DNA from: DATFDN01 sp963756545
Lineage (GTDB): Bacteria; Pseudomonadota; Alphaproteobacteria; Acetobacterales; Acetobacteraceae
DNA length: 64,000 nt
Assembly (NCBI GenBank): GCA_963756545.1
Contig: CAVWNY010000002.1
Coordinates: 661,526-725,525 of the forward strand
Direction of reading: 5' to 3'
Below, piece after piece: positions 29,073-37,013 of this stretch. Every line of letters begins with the position of its first letter. Positions within the stretch are counted from its first letter, which is position 1. A model generated the notes under the pieces. It saw only the letters and a program-made list of their open reading frames with translations. It was not told the DNA's origin and did not search any database. Made by a program: the position numbers and the translations under genes.

Positions 29073-29792
29073 GTGGAGACAACCGCTGGCACGCTGCTCG
29101 GTGGTCGCCTCCGCTACGTCCAGCCGGCCCGGGGGTTTCGCAGCGGGATCGAGCCGGTCCTGCTGGCCGCCGCGGTTCCGGCCCGACCGGGCGGGCGGGT
29201 GCTGGAAGGCGGCAGCGGCGCCGGCGCGGCGCTGCTGTGCCTGGGTGCGCGCGTGCCGGGACTGTTCGGGGTGGGAATCGAGTGCGATCCGGCGCTGGCC
29301 GCTCTGGCGCGATCGAATGCCGGCGCCAACGACCAGTCCGCGATGAGCTTTGTCGCCGGCGACATCCGCGGGCTGCCGGTACGGAGTCCGTTCGATCACG
29401 CCTTCGCCAACCCGCCGTATCACGATGCCGCCGGCACCCCGCCCGATCCGGCCCGAGCCGGGGCGAAGCAAGCCAGCCCCGGTCTCGTCGAGGACTGGGC
29501 GGCGGCACTCGGCGCCGTTTTGCGCCACGGCGGCACGTTGACCCTGATCCTGCCCCCGGCGCGGCTCGCAGAGGCGCTGGCCGGCTGCGCGCGCGCGGGC
29601 TGCGGCGGAGTACGGCTGCTGCCGCTCTGGCCGCGATCGGGAGAGGCCGCCAAGCTGATGCTGCTGCGCGCCGTGCGCGGCGGACGGGCGCCGCTGGCGT
29701 TGCTTTCTGGACTCGTTTTGCACCAGCCGGGCGGCGGGTTCACGGCGGAGGCCGAGGCGTACCTGCGCGGCGGCGCGGCACTTGAGTTCTGA
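29073..29792 (+). CDS. tRNA1(Val) (adenine(37)-N6)-methyltransferase-like
   Basis: This 239-residue SAM-dependent methyltransferase is of the TrmN6/YfiC type. The start is GTG 29073, directly abutting the DUF2007 stop. GGRLRYVQPARGFRSGIEPV matches the N-terminal substrate motif. The SAM site is VLEGGSGAGAALLCLGARV near residue 45. The N6-adenine catalytic motif is HAFANPPYHDA near 110. The length is normal. Tentative target: A37 of tRNA-Val, by family. Other proteins with this NPPY layout modify different RNAs or protein substrates, so the exact target needs an assay. Confidence 0.82.
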   Translation: METTAGTLLGGRLRYVQPARGFRSGIEPVLLAAAVPARPGGRVLEGGSGAGAALLCLGARVPGLFGVGIECDPALAALARSNAGANDQSAMSFVAGDIRGLPVRSPFDHAFANPPYHDAAGTPPDPARAGAKQASPGLVEDWAAALGAVLRHGGTLTLILPPARLAEALAGCARAGCGGVRLLPLWPRSGEAAKLMLLRAVRGGRAPLALLSGLVLHQPGGGFTAEAEAYLRGGAALEF

Positions 29793-29820
29793 GCATGGCA
29801 TGAAATCGGGAGAAGCTGAC

Positions 29821-30420
29821 ATGCACCGGAGAAACCTGTTGCGCACGGCCATGCTGGCTCCAGTGGCACTCGCGCCCGGCGAGGCAGCGCGGGCGCAGAA
29901 AGGCGGCTCCTTGAACTCCTCGGGCAACTCGCTCGACGCCACCTTGCAGCCGTATCTCGCCCGCTACGACCTGCCAGCCCTGGCCGCCGCCGTGGTCCTC
30001 AACGGAACCACCGTCGCCGCCGGCGCCGTCGGGACACGACGCGCGGGGACGGACACGCCCGTGACGCTGCAAGACCGCTTCCACATCGGATCGGACACCA
30101 AGGCGATGACGTCGCTGATCGCGGCGATGGACGTCGAGGCGGGCAAGCTCCGCTGGGACACCCCCGTCGGCGAGGTGTTCCCGGAGCTGGACGCGACGAT
30201 GGACGCCGGCCTGCGCGGCGTGACCCTGGCGCAGTTGCTGTCGCACACCAGCGGCATCCCGAGCGACAACCCGACCGTCGCCGACCTGATCGGGCAATCT
30301 TTCGCGCAGGCCGGCAACCTCGACGAGCTGCGCTATTGGCTGGTGAAGCAGTGGCGCACGCAGCCCCTGCAATCCAAACCGGGCACGCGGTTCGGCCTTC
30401 CGGAACACCAGTTAACCGCC
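29821..30420 (+). pseudogene. Serine hydrolase (beta-lactamase class C family), 3' truncated
   Basis: An N-terminal fragment of about 200 codons of a class C beta-lactamase/penicillin-binding-like serine hydrolase. It begins MHRRNLLRTAMLAPVALA, a twin-Arg-like or Sec signal, followed by the mature enzyme. The catalytic Ser-x-x-Lys is in HIGSDTKAM and the next helix in LAQLLSHTSGIPSDN. Similarity stops after QSKPGTRFG at about 30400, just before the Tyr-x-Asn motif should appear. Sequence related to an IS110-type transposase begins by about 30430. The remainder of the hydrolase is not found downstream in the window, so this looks like insertion followed by deletion. The start ATG at 29821 follows GGGAGAAG. 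Confidence 0.7.
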
Positions 30421-30427
30421 GCAAGGT

Positions 30428-30712
30428 ACCCGCGCGCATCTCGGCCTGACGCCGCGGTGGCGTGCAGGGCCGCATCAGCCGGTGCGGCGACGAGTTGGCC
30501 CGCACCGCGCTCTACGAGGTGGCCCATTCGCTGCTGATCCGTAGCACGAAACGGTCGGCGCTCCGGGCGTGGGGAATGAACCGCGCGCTCGCGTCGCGGG
30601 GGCCCGCAAGCTGGCGGTGATCCTGCACCGCATGTGGGCCGATGGCAGCGAGTTCTGCTGGGGCAAACAGGCCGCAGCGGTATCACGAGAGGCGTTCAAG
30701 TTTTCCGCCTGA
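30428..30712 (+). mobile_element. IS110-family transposase C-terminal remnant
   Basis: Translated fragments HLGLTPRW, GRISRCGDELARTALYEVAH, RSALRAWGMNRALA and RKLAVILHRMWADGSEFCWG match in order the C-terminal (IS116/IS110/IS902) transposase domain. The fragments lie in different frames: one change occurs around 30455-30475 and another at the G run ending near 30602, where one G is missing. The final frame runs to a TGA at 30710-30712. The N-terminal DEDD catalytic half is absent, so the element is dead. It replaced the 3' half of the serine hydrolase gene. Confidence 0.7.
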
Positions 30713-31064
30713 CAAGGGCGGATGCCGCGTCGTTCCCGTGGGGACGATGGGCGGGGCGATCTCGCTGAGACTCCGGAGCCGGAGGCAGCAATGCCCGAAA
30801 GGTCGCGGGATAGATTGGGACGCCTTGCCCTCCTGACCCCTGCCGTAGGCACCCGCGGCTTGGCAGAACCAGCTGCTTGCTCCCGGATAGTTGACCGCCC
30901 ACTCGCTTGGCAGCTGCTACACTTTTGCTGTTCGACAGATGCTGCGCATCGGGTTCGGCAAGTGCCGCAGAGTGACGCCACTAATCCAGGGTCTCTCCTA
31001 GGAAATCCAGAGTCTAAGTTATCATCTAACGATAAAAGGTTAGATGCAAGTAGGAGCAAAATGG

Positions 31065-32339
31065 ATGGAAACGACCACACTAGACGCGCTGAGCGACAAG
31101 CTCCGACGCGAAGATAGTGGACCAAAAGTCCCGCAAGTACGGTTTGCCCCGGCTATTCCAACCCAGGAACTTGGTCTTCTTGCCCACCTTGCTGGAACAT
31201 GGGAAGGACGCGGGTTCAACCTTATCGCCCGTCCTGCCTTCCACTACAAGACGGACCTCTATCTTCAGCTAAATCATACCCGTGAAATACTGAAATTCGA
31301 TCCGATTGGGTCCCCCATACCGAACCGTGGATTCGGCCAGAAGGATATTGAGCTTCAGGGCCTGACCTATCTGCAGAAGATACAGGATGCAGGCCCGGAC
31401 GGAGCGCTTCATATCGAGCCAGGCATATGGATTACGCAACCGCACACCACATTTCCTCCGGAACAACCGCCGCCAAAAGGCCAACTGATTGCGAGAATGG
31501 GCTCGATTCCTCATGGCAACGCCTTATTGGCGCAGGGCATTGCTGAGCCGTTTACGGGCACGCCCGTCCTGAGATCGCCAGGTCCGGATTACCGGTTTTC
31601 GCTCTTCCCGTCGTTCAACAGCACACCGTTCGCAGTTCCCCCGACTGCGCCCGGCATCTTGATTAATGCGGCCGGATCATCGGAAAAGCTGACGGCACCG
31701 ACCGTCCCTGCCACGCCCTTCCCGCAATACGACCTGAGCATACCCCCCGCGCCGACGCCCTTACCGCCTCTCCTGCAGCAAGTCTTCAATCTCAACACTC
31801 GCACGCCGTACGACACGAGTCCGCCGGAGGCGCCAATCGCGAACACGCCTGCGGACCAGGCGCTGATTAATGACCCAATCGTCTTCCTGGAGAACGACAT
31901 AGAGAAGCTGGTTAAGGAGGGTTACACGTTTGAAGGCGTCGCCCTCAACGTTGCCACGCAGACGTCGATAGAGTTCTTGACGACGCCGAACAGCGGTGCT
32001 GGAGGGCCTACGACCACCGTAAATACACCTCAATTTGGAGGAGGCATCGAAAACATCCAATTCCTGAACGGCGAGGGCGTTACGATCTCGGGCAGCACGG
32101 ACCCTGTAGAGAATGCTCAGACCGCGCTGGTATATGCGACGTTTTGGATTGAGAGGGTGACTCACAAGCACCACGGGCACTCGTTCATGCAGCTGCAATA
32201 CGCACAGATGGTCGTGCTCAACTTCCCCATCTTCCACCTGCTTTCCCCGCGCCCAACGAACCCGCCGACCGCACCTACCTACGTCAATCTCGGGTGGCCG
32301 CACATCACCGTTGCAACCTTGCGGAAGAGTTTTGGCTGA
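31065..32339 (+). CDS. Heme-binding beta-barrel (nitrobindin/peroxidase-related) protein
   Basis: This 424-residue protein resembles a heme-binding beta-barrel domain of the nitrobindin type. The signature is LGLLAHLAGTWEGRGFNLIARP near residues 35-55, then LQLNHTREILKFDPIGSP, IPNRGFGQKDIELQGLTYL and ALHIEPGIWITQP, closing with RMGSIPHGNALLAQG. A proline-rich middle (PPAPTPLPPLLQ) separates a second half that ends FWIERVTHKHHGHSFMQLQ and NLGWPHITVATLRKSFG. The start at 31065 was chosen because AGGAG lies 8 nt upstream; ATG 31044 is in frame but lacks one. No signal peptide is seen. Composition is lower in GC than the neighbours, suggesting acquisition together with the IS remnant upstream. 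Heme binding itself is inferred. Confidence 0.75.
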   Translation: METTTLDALSDKLRREDSGPKVPQVRFAPAIPTQELGLLAHLAGTWEGRGFNLIARPAFHYKTDLYLQLNHTREILKFDPIGSPIPNRGFGQKDIELQGLTYLQKIQDAGPDGALHIEPGIWITQPHTTFPPEQPPPKGQLIARMGSIPHGNALLAQGIAEPFTGTPVLRSPGPDYRFSLFPSFNSTPFAVPPTAPGILINAAGSSEKLTAPTVPATPFPQYDLSIPPAPTPLPPLLQQVFNLNTRTPYDTSPPEAPIANTPADQALINDPIVFLENDIEKLVKEGYTFEGVALNVATQTSIEFLTTPNSGAGGPTTTVNTPQFGGGIENIQFLNGEGVTISGSTDPVENAQTALVYATFWIERVTHKHHGHSFMQLQYAQMVVLNFPIFHLLSPRPTNPPTAPTYVNLGWPHITVATLRKSFG

Positions 32340-32852
32340 CCGCCGCTCGAGGGGGTGACGGGTAGAATCGATCGGCCTCTCGCACCGTGCGTCCACATCG
32401 CCTTGTGCGCTTGCGTAGTTGACCGGACAGGGACGAGCCGCTGCGCGTCCCCTACGGTCATACCTTCCGGGTAAGCTAGCTGAGTGTGAGGCGGCCCGAA
32501 AAATCCGACGCACGCGTTGCGCGGGTTTCCGGCGCGACACATCTTGGGCCGGGTGCGCGCGGACCGGCTTCCGGATTGTCCGCCCAAAGTGCGAGGTTGC
32601 TGCTGGACGGCTTTAATGATGGACAACGGCGAGGTGCTGTAAGGCGGCAACATCGCGCGAGTTGTCATTATCTGCGACTCGCGGGCCATCCGAAGGCCGG
32701 ATCGACGTCGGCTTCATCGTGCGCCAGGCGACGAACCTCGACATCCCGCTTCCGATGTTTCAGAACGGCAGTCCGTTTACCACCACGCCGTCCCACTCCG
32801 ACGGCATCAAAAAGCTCCGGCTTCAGCGGCTCGACCGAGGATGGCTTTAGCG
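32340..32852. other. Intergenic stretch, no supported gene
   Basis: About 510 bp between the heme-binding protein and the RluA-type gene. A short frame at 32662-32850 (RIDVGFIVRQATNLDIPLP) has plausible codons but no recognisable family, and looks like the tail of a deleted gene. No hairpin terminator or RNA gene was recognised. Confidence 0.4.
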
Positions 32853-33827
32853 ATGAACGTCACCGACGACGAGGCGGAGATCCGCCTCGATCGCTGGTTT
32901 CGCCGGCACTTCCCCGGCCTGCCGCAGAGCGCGATCCAGAAGCTCTGCCGCACCGGACAGGTGCGTGTCGATGGGCATCGCGTGGAGGCGGCGACACGGC
33001 TCGCGCCCGGACAGTCGGTGCGAATCCCGCCGTTACCGAGGGCGCAGCCGGCGCCCGCTAAGCCGCGCGATGAGGTCGATCCGCAGGTGGCGAAGAGCCT
33101 GCGGGAGATCGTCCTCCATCGCGACGAGCATGTCCTCGTGCTGAACAAGCCGCACGGGCTGCCGGTGCAGGGCGGACCAGGGATCACGCGCCACCTCGAC
33201 GGACTGCTCGATGCGCTGCGTTTCGGCGCGGCGGATCGACCGCGCCTCGTGCATCGGCTCGACCGCGACACGTCGGGCGTCCTGGTGCTGGCGCGAACCG
33301 CCGGGGTGGCGGCGAAGCTGGCGGCCTCGTTCCGGGGGCGGGATGTCGAGAAGACCTATTGGGCGGTCGTCACCCGCCGCCCGGTTCCGCCCGAGGGCCG
33401 GATCGACCTGCCGCTCAAGCGGGTCGGCGGCGCGCGCGGCGAGCGGACAGCGCCCGCCGCGCCGGAGGAGGCGGAGGCGGCGCGCGCCCTGACGGACTTC
33501 CGGACGCTGGACCACGCCGGCAAGCTCGCCTGGCTCGAACTCTGGCCGCTGACCGGGCGGACGCACCAGTTGCGAGTCCATTGCGTCGCGATCGGGGCCC
33601 CCATCCTGGGCGACGTTAAATATGCCGAGCCCGACCAGAACGGGGCCTTCGCGGCGACGGTCGCGGGCCTGAGCGATGCGCTGCATTTGCACGCCCGCCG
33701 GCTCCGGTTGCCGCACCCGGCGGGCGGGCTGCTGGAGGTCGAGGCCGAGATTCCCGCCCACATGCGTGACACGTTCCGAATCCTGGGCTTCTCGGCCCCG
33801 GCCACGCGCCCGCCCCAGCTCGGCTGA
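32853..33827 (+). CDS. RluA-family pseudouridine synthase
   Basis: This 324-residue RNA pseudouridine synthase has an N-terminal S4-like RNA-binding region (IRLDRWFRRHFPGLPQSAIQ) and the catalytic motif PRLVHRLDRDTSGVLVLA with the essential Asp. LELWPLTGRTHQLRVHCVA and GAPILGDVKYA complete the fold. It is most like RluC, modifying 23S rRNA, but the RluA group is hard to subdivide by eye. The start may be the ATG at 32841 or at 32853; GAGG at 32837-32840 fits 32853 better. AsmA follows after 6 bp, then the ATP12 gene and the acylphosphatase gene, so the four are probably one operon. Confidence 0.9.
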   Translation: MNVTDDEAEIRLDRWFRRHFPGLPQSAIQKLCRTGQVRVDGHRVEAATRLAPGQSVRIPPLPRAQPAPAKPRDEVDPQVAKSLREIVLHRDEHVLVLNKPHGLPVQGGPGITRHLDGLLDALRFGAADRPRLVHRLDRDTSGVLVLARTAGVAAKLAASFRGRDVEKTYWAVVTRRPVPPEGRIDLPLKRVGGARGERTAPAAPEEAEAARALTDFRTLDHAGKLAWLELWPLTGRTHQLRVHCVAIGAPILGDVKYAEPDQNGAFAATVAGLSDALHLHARRLRLPHPAGGLLEVEAEIPAHMRDTFRILGFSAPATRPPQLG

Positions 33828-33833
33828 TCGCGC

Positions 33834-35975
33834 GTGCTTCCCCGTCGTCCGCTGCGGATTGCACTGAGCGCCCTGGCCGCGCTGGTGGTCGCGGCGGCGA
33901 TCGGGTTCGGCGTGCTGATCGCGACGTTCGACCCGAACGCCTACAAGCCGCGGATCGTGACGGCGGTTCGCGCGGCGACGGGTCGCGACCTGGCACTGAA
34001 CGGCGCCATCCAGCTTGCCTTCCTTCCACGTCCCGGCATCACGCTCCACGACGTCGTGTTGGCCAATCCGCCCGGCTTTTCCGGCCCGCCCCTGGCGACC
34101 GTGCACCAGATCACGCTGCGGATCGAGCTTGGCGCACTGCTGCATCGTCGGGTGGTGGTGCGCGAGCTTGTTCTGGACCGGCCGGAGATCGCCCTGGAGC
34201 GGAACGCGGCTGGCGTTCCCAACTGGCGGTTTTCGGCCCCTGCCCCGCACCCTGCCGCCGCGGTCCAGCAACCCGCCCCCGAACACGCCGGCTCGCAAGC
34301 CGGATTCGCGGTTCTGGATGCCCGCATCCGGGACGGCGGCCTGACGTACCGCGATGACCGCACCGGGCAGACGCAATCCCTCACCGTTCCGCACCTGGCG
34401 ATCACCGCCGCGTCTCCCGACGCGCCGGCGCATCTAGCAGGCGATGCGGTGCTGGCCGACACGCGGCTTGCTCTGCAAGCGGACACCGGCCCGCTCACCG
34501 GGCTTTCCGGTGGCGATCTCTGGCCCGTGAAGGCGGGGGTGACGGCCGAGCGCGACGGACTGCACGTCGCGCTCGATCTGGCGGCTCCGGCTGCCGACAA
34601 GCCGATCGGCGCCACCACCCAGGGCACCTGGCGCGGCGTCGCGTTCACGGCGACGGCGGAATTCGGCGCGCCCTCTCTGCTGTCGGGCGCCTCACCGACG
34701 CCGTATCCGGTTAGCCTGGACGCGCAGGCAGCCGGAGCGCGGCTCGCGGCCCAGGGCACCGTCGCGCAACCGGCGCGGCTGGCCGGCGCCGATCTGGCGC
34801 TGTCCGCGCACGTGCCGGATCTCGCAGCGCTGTCCTCGCTTGCGGGCCGACCGCTACCCGCGCTGCGCAGCCTCACCGCGACGGCACGGCTGTCCGACCC
34901 TGGCGGACCGCTGACCGGACTGGTGCTTCGCGATCTGCGGCTGACGGCGGCGCCGGGCGATCTTGCCGGGAGCGCCGATATCGCCTTCGCGCCGCGGCCG
35001 AGTCTGCGCGCCACGCTGGCCGGAAGCCGCCTCGATCTCTCCGTTCTGCGCAGGCCCACACCGCCCCCGCCATTGCCGGTGGCGAAGCCCCCTGCCCCGC
35101 CCCGCGCGCCCACCCCCACCCCAGTCGGACACGTCATCCCCGACACGCCCATCCCGTTCGCGGCCCTGCGCGTGGCGGACGCCGATGTGCGGCTGACCGT
35201 CGCCGCGGTGCGCGCCGGGGCAGACACCTGGCGGAAGGCGGACGCGCATGTGGCGCTGGCCGGCGGCGTCCTGGCCGTTTCGGCGCATGGCTTGCTCGGT
35301 GCCCTGCCGACCGCACTCACCTTCACGGCCGACGCTCGTGCGGACCCGGCGGTGGTGGCCCTGGCACTGAACGCCCCCGCGCTTCCCCTCGCTCCGCTGC
35401 TCACGGCGGCCGGCCAACGGCCCTTCGCCGCCGGCAATCTGGCCATCTCCGCCGAACTGCGCGGTGCCGGCAATACGCCGCACGCGATCGCGGCCGGCTT
35501 GGACGGGTTTCTTGCCGCCAGCATGACCGGCGGGACGATCGAGACGCGGATTTTGGAGCGTGCTTTGGGGCCGGTGATCGCCCGGGCTAATCCGCTCGGC
35601 CTGCTCGGCGGCGGCCAGAGCGACATCCGTTGCCTCGCACTGCGCCTGACCGCGAAACATGGAAAGGCCGAGCTGGCACCGCTGCTGCTGTCCTCGCCCC
35701 TCATCACGGTTGACGGGAGTGGCCAGCTCGATCTGGCTGCCGAGACGCTCGATCTCCATTTGCAGCCGCAGGGCCGGGCCGGCGGCGTGGCGTTCGCCGT
35801 GCCCGTCTCGGTGCGTGGCGGGTTCCGCGCCCCGCGCATCGCTGTTGCCGACGCAAGCGCGGCCACTGCGGGGCTCCGCGCGGCACTCGGACTGTTTGCC
35901 GGAAAGGGGCTGGGCCAGGCGGGCGCCTCCTCCGGGCCGTCCTGCCCTGACGCTTTGGCGGCGGCGCGTCGCTGA
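33834..35975 (+). CDS. AsmA family protein
   Basis: This 713-residue inner-membrane-anchored periplasmic protein is of the AsmA type, a family thought to act in outer-membrane lipid homeostasis. It begins with a short basic stretch and one membrane helix (LSALAALVVAAAIGFGVLIA, about residues 10-30). The conserved AsmA start FDPNAYKPRIVTAVRAATGR and LNGAIQLAFLPRPGITLHDV follow. A proline-rich linker is near residues 405-440 (PTPPPPLPVAKPPAPP). The C-terminal half carries GTIETRILERALGPV and ITVDGSGQLDLAAETLDLHL, typical of the second AsmA block. The start is GTG 33834, 6 bp after the RluA-family stop. The very high Ala content is normal for the family here. Confidence 0.87.
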   Translation: MLPRRPLRIALSALAALVVAAAIGFGVLIATFDPNAYKPRIVTAVRAATGRDLALNGAIQLAFLPRPGITLHDVVLANPPGFSGPPLATVHQITLRIELGALLHRRVVVRELVLDRPEIALERNAAGVPNWRFSAPAPHPAAAVQQPAPEHAGSQAGFAVLDARIRDGGLTYRDDRTGQTQSLTVPHLAITAASPDAPAHLAGDAVLADTRLALQADTGPLTGLSGGDLWPVKAGVTAERDGLHVALDLAAPAADKPIGATTQGTWRGVAFTATAEFGAPSLLSGASPTPYPVSLDAQAAGARLAAQGTVAQPARLAGADLALSAHVPDLAALSSLAGRPLPALRSLTATARLSDPGGPLTGLVLRDLRLTAAPGDLAGSADIAFAPRPSLRATLAGSRLDLSVLRRPTPPPPLPVAKPPAPPRAPTPTPVGHVIPDTPIPFAALRVADADVRLTVAAVRAGADTWRKADAHVALAGGVLAVSAHGLLGALPTALTFTADARADPAVVALALNAPALPLAPLLTAAGQRPFAAGNLAISAELRGAGNTPHAIAAGLDGFLAASMTGGTIETRILERALGPVIARANPLGLLGGGQSDIRCLALRLTAKHGKAELAPLLLSSPLITVDGSGQLDLAAETLDLHLQPQGRAGGVAFAVPVSVRGGFRAPRIAVADASAATAGLRAALGLFAGKGLGQAGASSGPSCPDALAAARR

Positions 35976-35996
35976 CCAAAAAGGAATCGGCTGCCC

Positions 35997-36711
35997 GTGA
36001 AGCGTTTTTGGACCGAAGCGACGATCCAACCCTCACCGCTTGGTTTCGCGATCCTGCTCGACGGACGCGCGATGCACCTGCCGTCCGGCGCCGTCCTGCA
36101 TGTGGAGCCGGAAGCCCTGGCTCGTGCCGTCGCCGCCGAGTGGCAGGCGGCTGGCCGCGACGGCGCCGAGGTGTCGTTCGCGCGGACCCCGCTGACGCGG
36201 CTGGCCGGAACCGCCCAGGAGCGGATCGCCCCCGAGCCCTGGCCGACGATCGACGCGATCGCCCGCTACGCTGAATTCGACCTGCTCTGCTACCGTGCCG
36301 AGGAGCCCCCGAGATTGGTCGAGCGTCAGACACGCGCGTGGCAACCCTGGCTCGACTGGGCCGCGCAGGCGCACGACGCGCCGCTGCGCGTCACCGCCGG
36401 CGTTGCTCCGGTTCGCCAGCACAAGGACAGCATCGCCGCGCTTCGAAAGGCGGTAGCGGCCCACGACCCCTATGGCCTCGCCGAACTCGGGGTCGCGGTC
36501 CCGGCGCTCGGGAGTCTCGGTACTTGGCCTGGCGTTGGCCGACGGCCGGCTTGATCCCGCGGAGGCGCACGCGCTCGGGGCACTGGACGAGCTGTTCCAG
36601 GCCGAGCTGTGGGGCGAGGACGGCGAAGCCGCCGCGCGCCGGCGTGGCATCGCCGACGACGTCGCGCTCGCCGCGCGCTTCATGCGCCTGGCGCGAGGGG
36701 ACTTTCCATGA
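35997..36711 (+). CDS. ATP12-type F1-ATPase assembly chaperone, one-base frameshift
   Basis: Members of the ATP12 family assist F1-ATPase alpha-subunit assembly. The N-terminal part starts MKRFWTEATIQPSPLGFAIL, then DGRAMHLPSGAVLHV and TRLAGTAQERIA, with YAEFDLLCYRAEEPPRLVERQ, all normal for the family. After PALGSL the frame changes; dropping one G of 36519-36520 joins it to VLGLALADGRLDPAEAHAL and DELFQAELWGEDGEAAARR. The 715 bp span is 3 x 238 + 1, so one inserted base restores a 237-residue protein of normal length. The last codon overlaps the acylphosphatase start (ATGA). A genuine loss is possible, but a sequence error is more likely because both halves are well preserved. Confidence 0.82.
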
Positions 36712-36983
36712 TCGCCAAGCACGTCGTTATTCGTGGTCGCGTCCAGGGCGTCGGCTTTCGCGACTGGATGGAAGCGCAGGCGCGCGTTCTCGGGATCGAC
36801 GGGTGGGTCCGCAACCGCGCCGACGGGGCGGTCGAGGCGCTGGTGGCCGGCGATGCCGACGCGGTGGAGGAACTGCTTCGATTGTGCCGGCGCGGGCCAC
36901 GCGCGGCCGAGGTGTCGAGCATCGTCGAGGAACTGACCGAGCCGCCCAATGAGCCGGGATTCGTGCGCGCGCCGAGGGCTTGA
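36708..36983 (+). CDS. Acylphosphatase
   Basis: This 91-residue enzyme hydrolyses acyl phosphates. The signature RGRVQGVGFRDWMEAQAR has the catalytic Arg, and GWVRNRADGAVEALVAG has the catalytic Asn; both are present. It ends EPPNEPGFVRAPRA. The ATG at 36708 overlaps the end of the ATP12-type gene by 4 bp, so the two are coupled. It ends 30 bp before the convergent sensor kinase stop. The length is typical (about 90). Confidence 0.93.
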   Translation: MIAKHVVIRGRVQGVGFRDWMEAQARVLGIDGWVRNRADGAVEALVAGDADAVEELLRLCRRGPRAAEVSSIVEELTEPPNEPGFVRAPRA

Positions 36984-37013
36984 GACGGAGGAGTCCCGTA
37001 TCCGTCAGCATGT

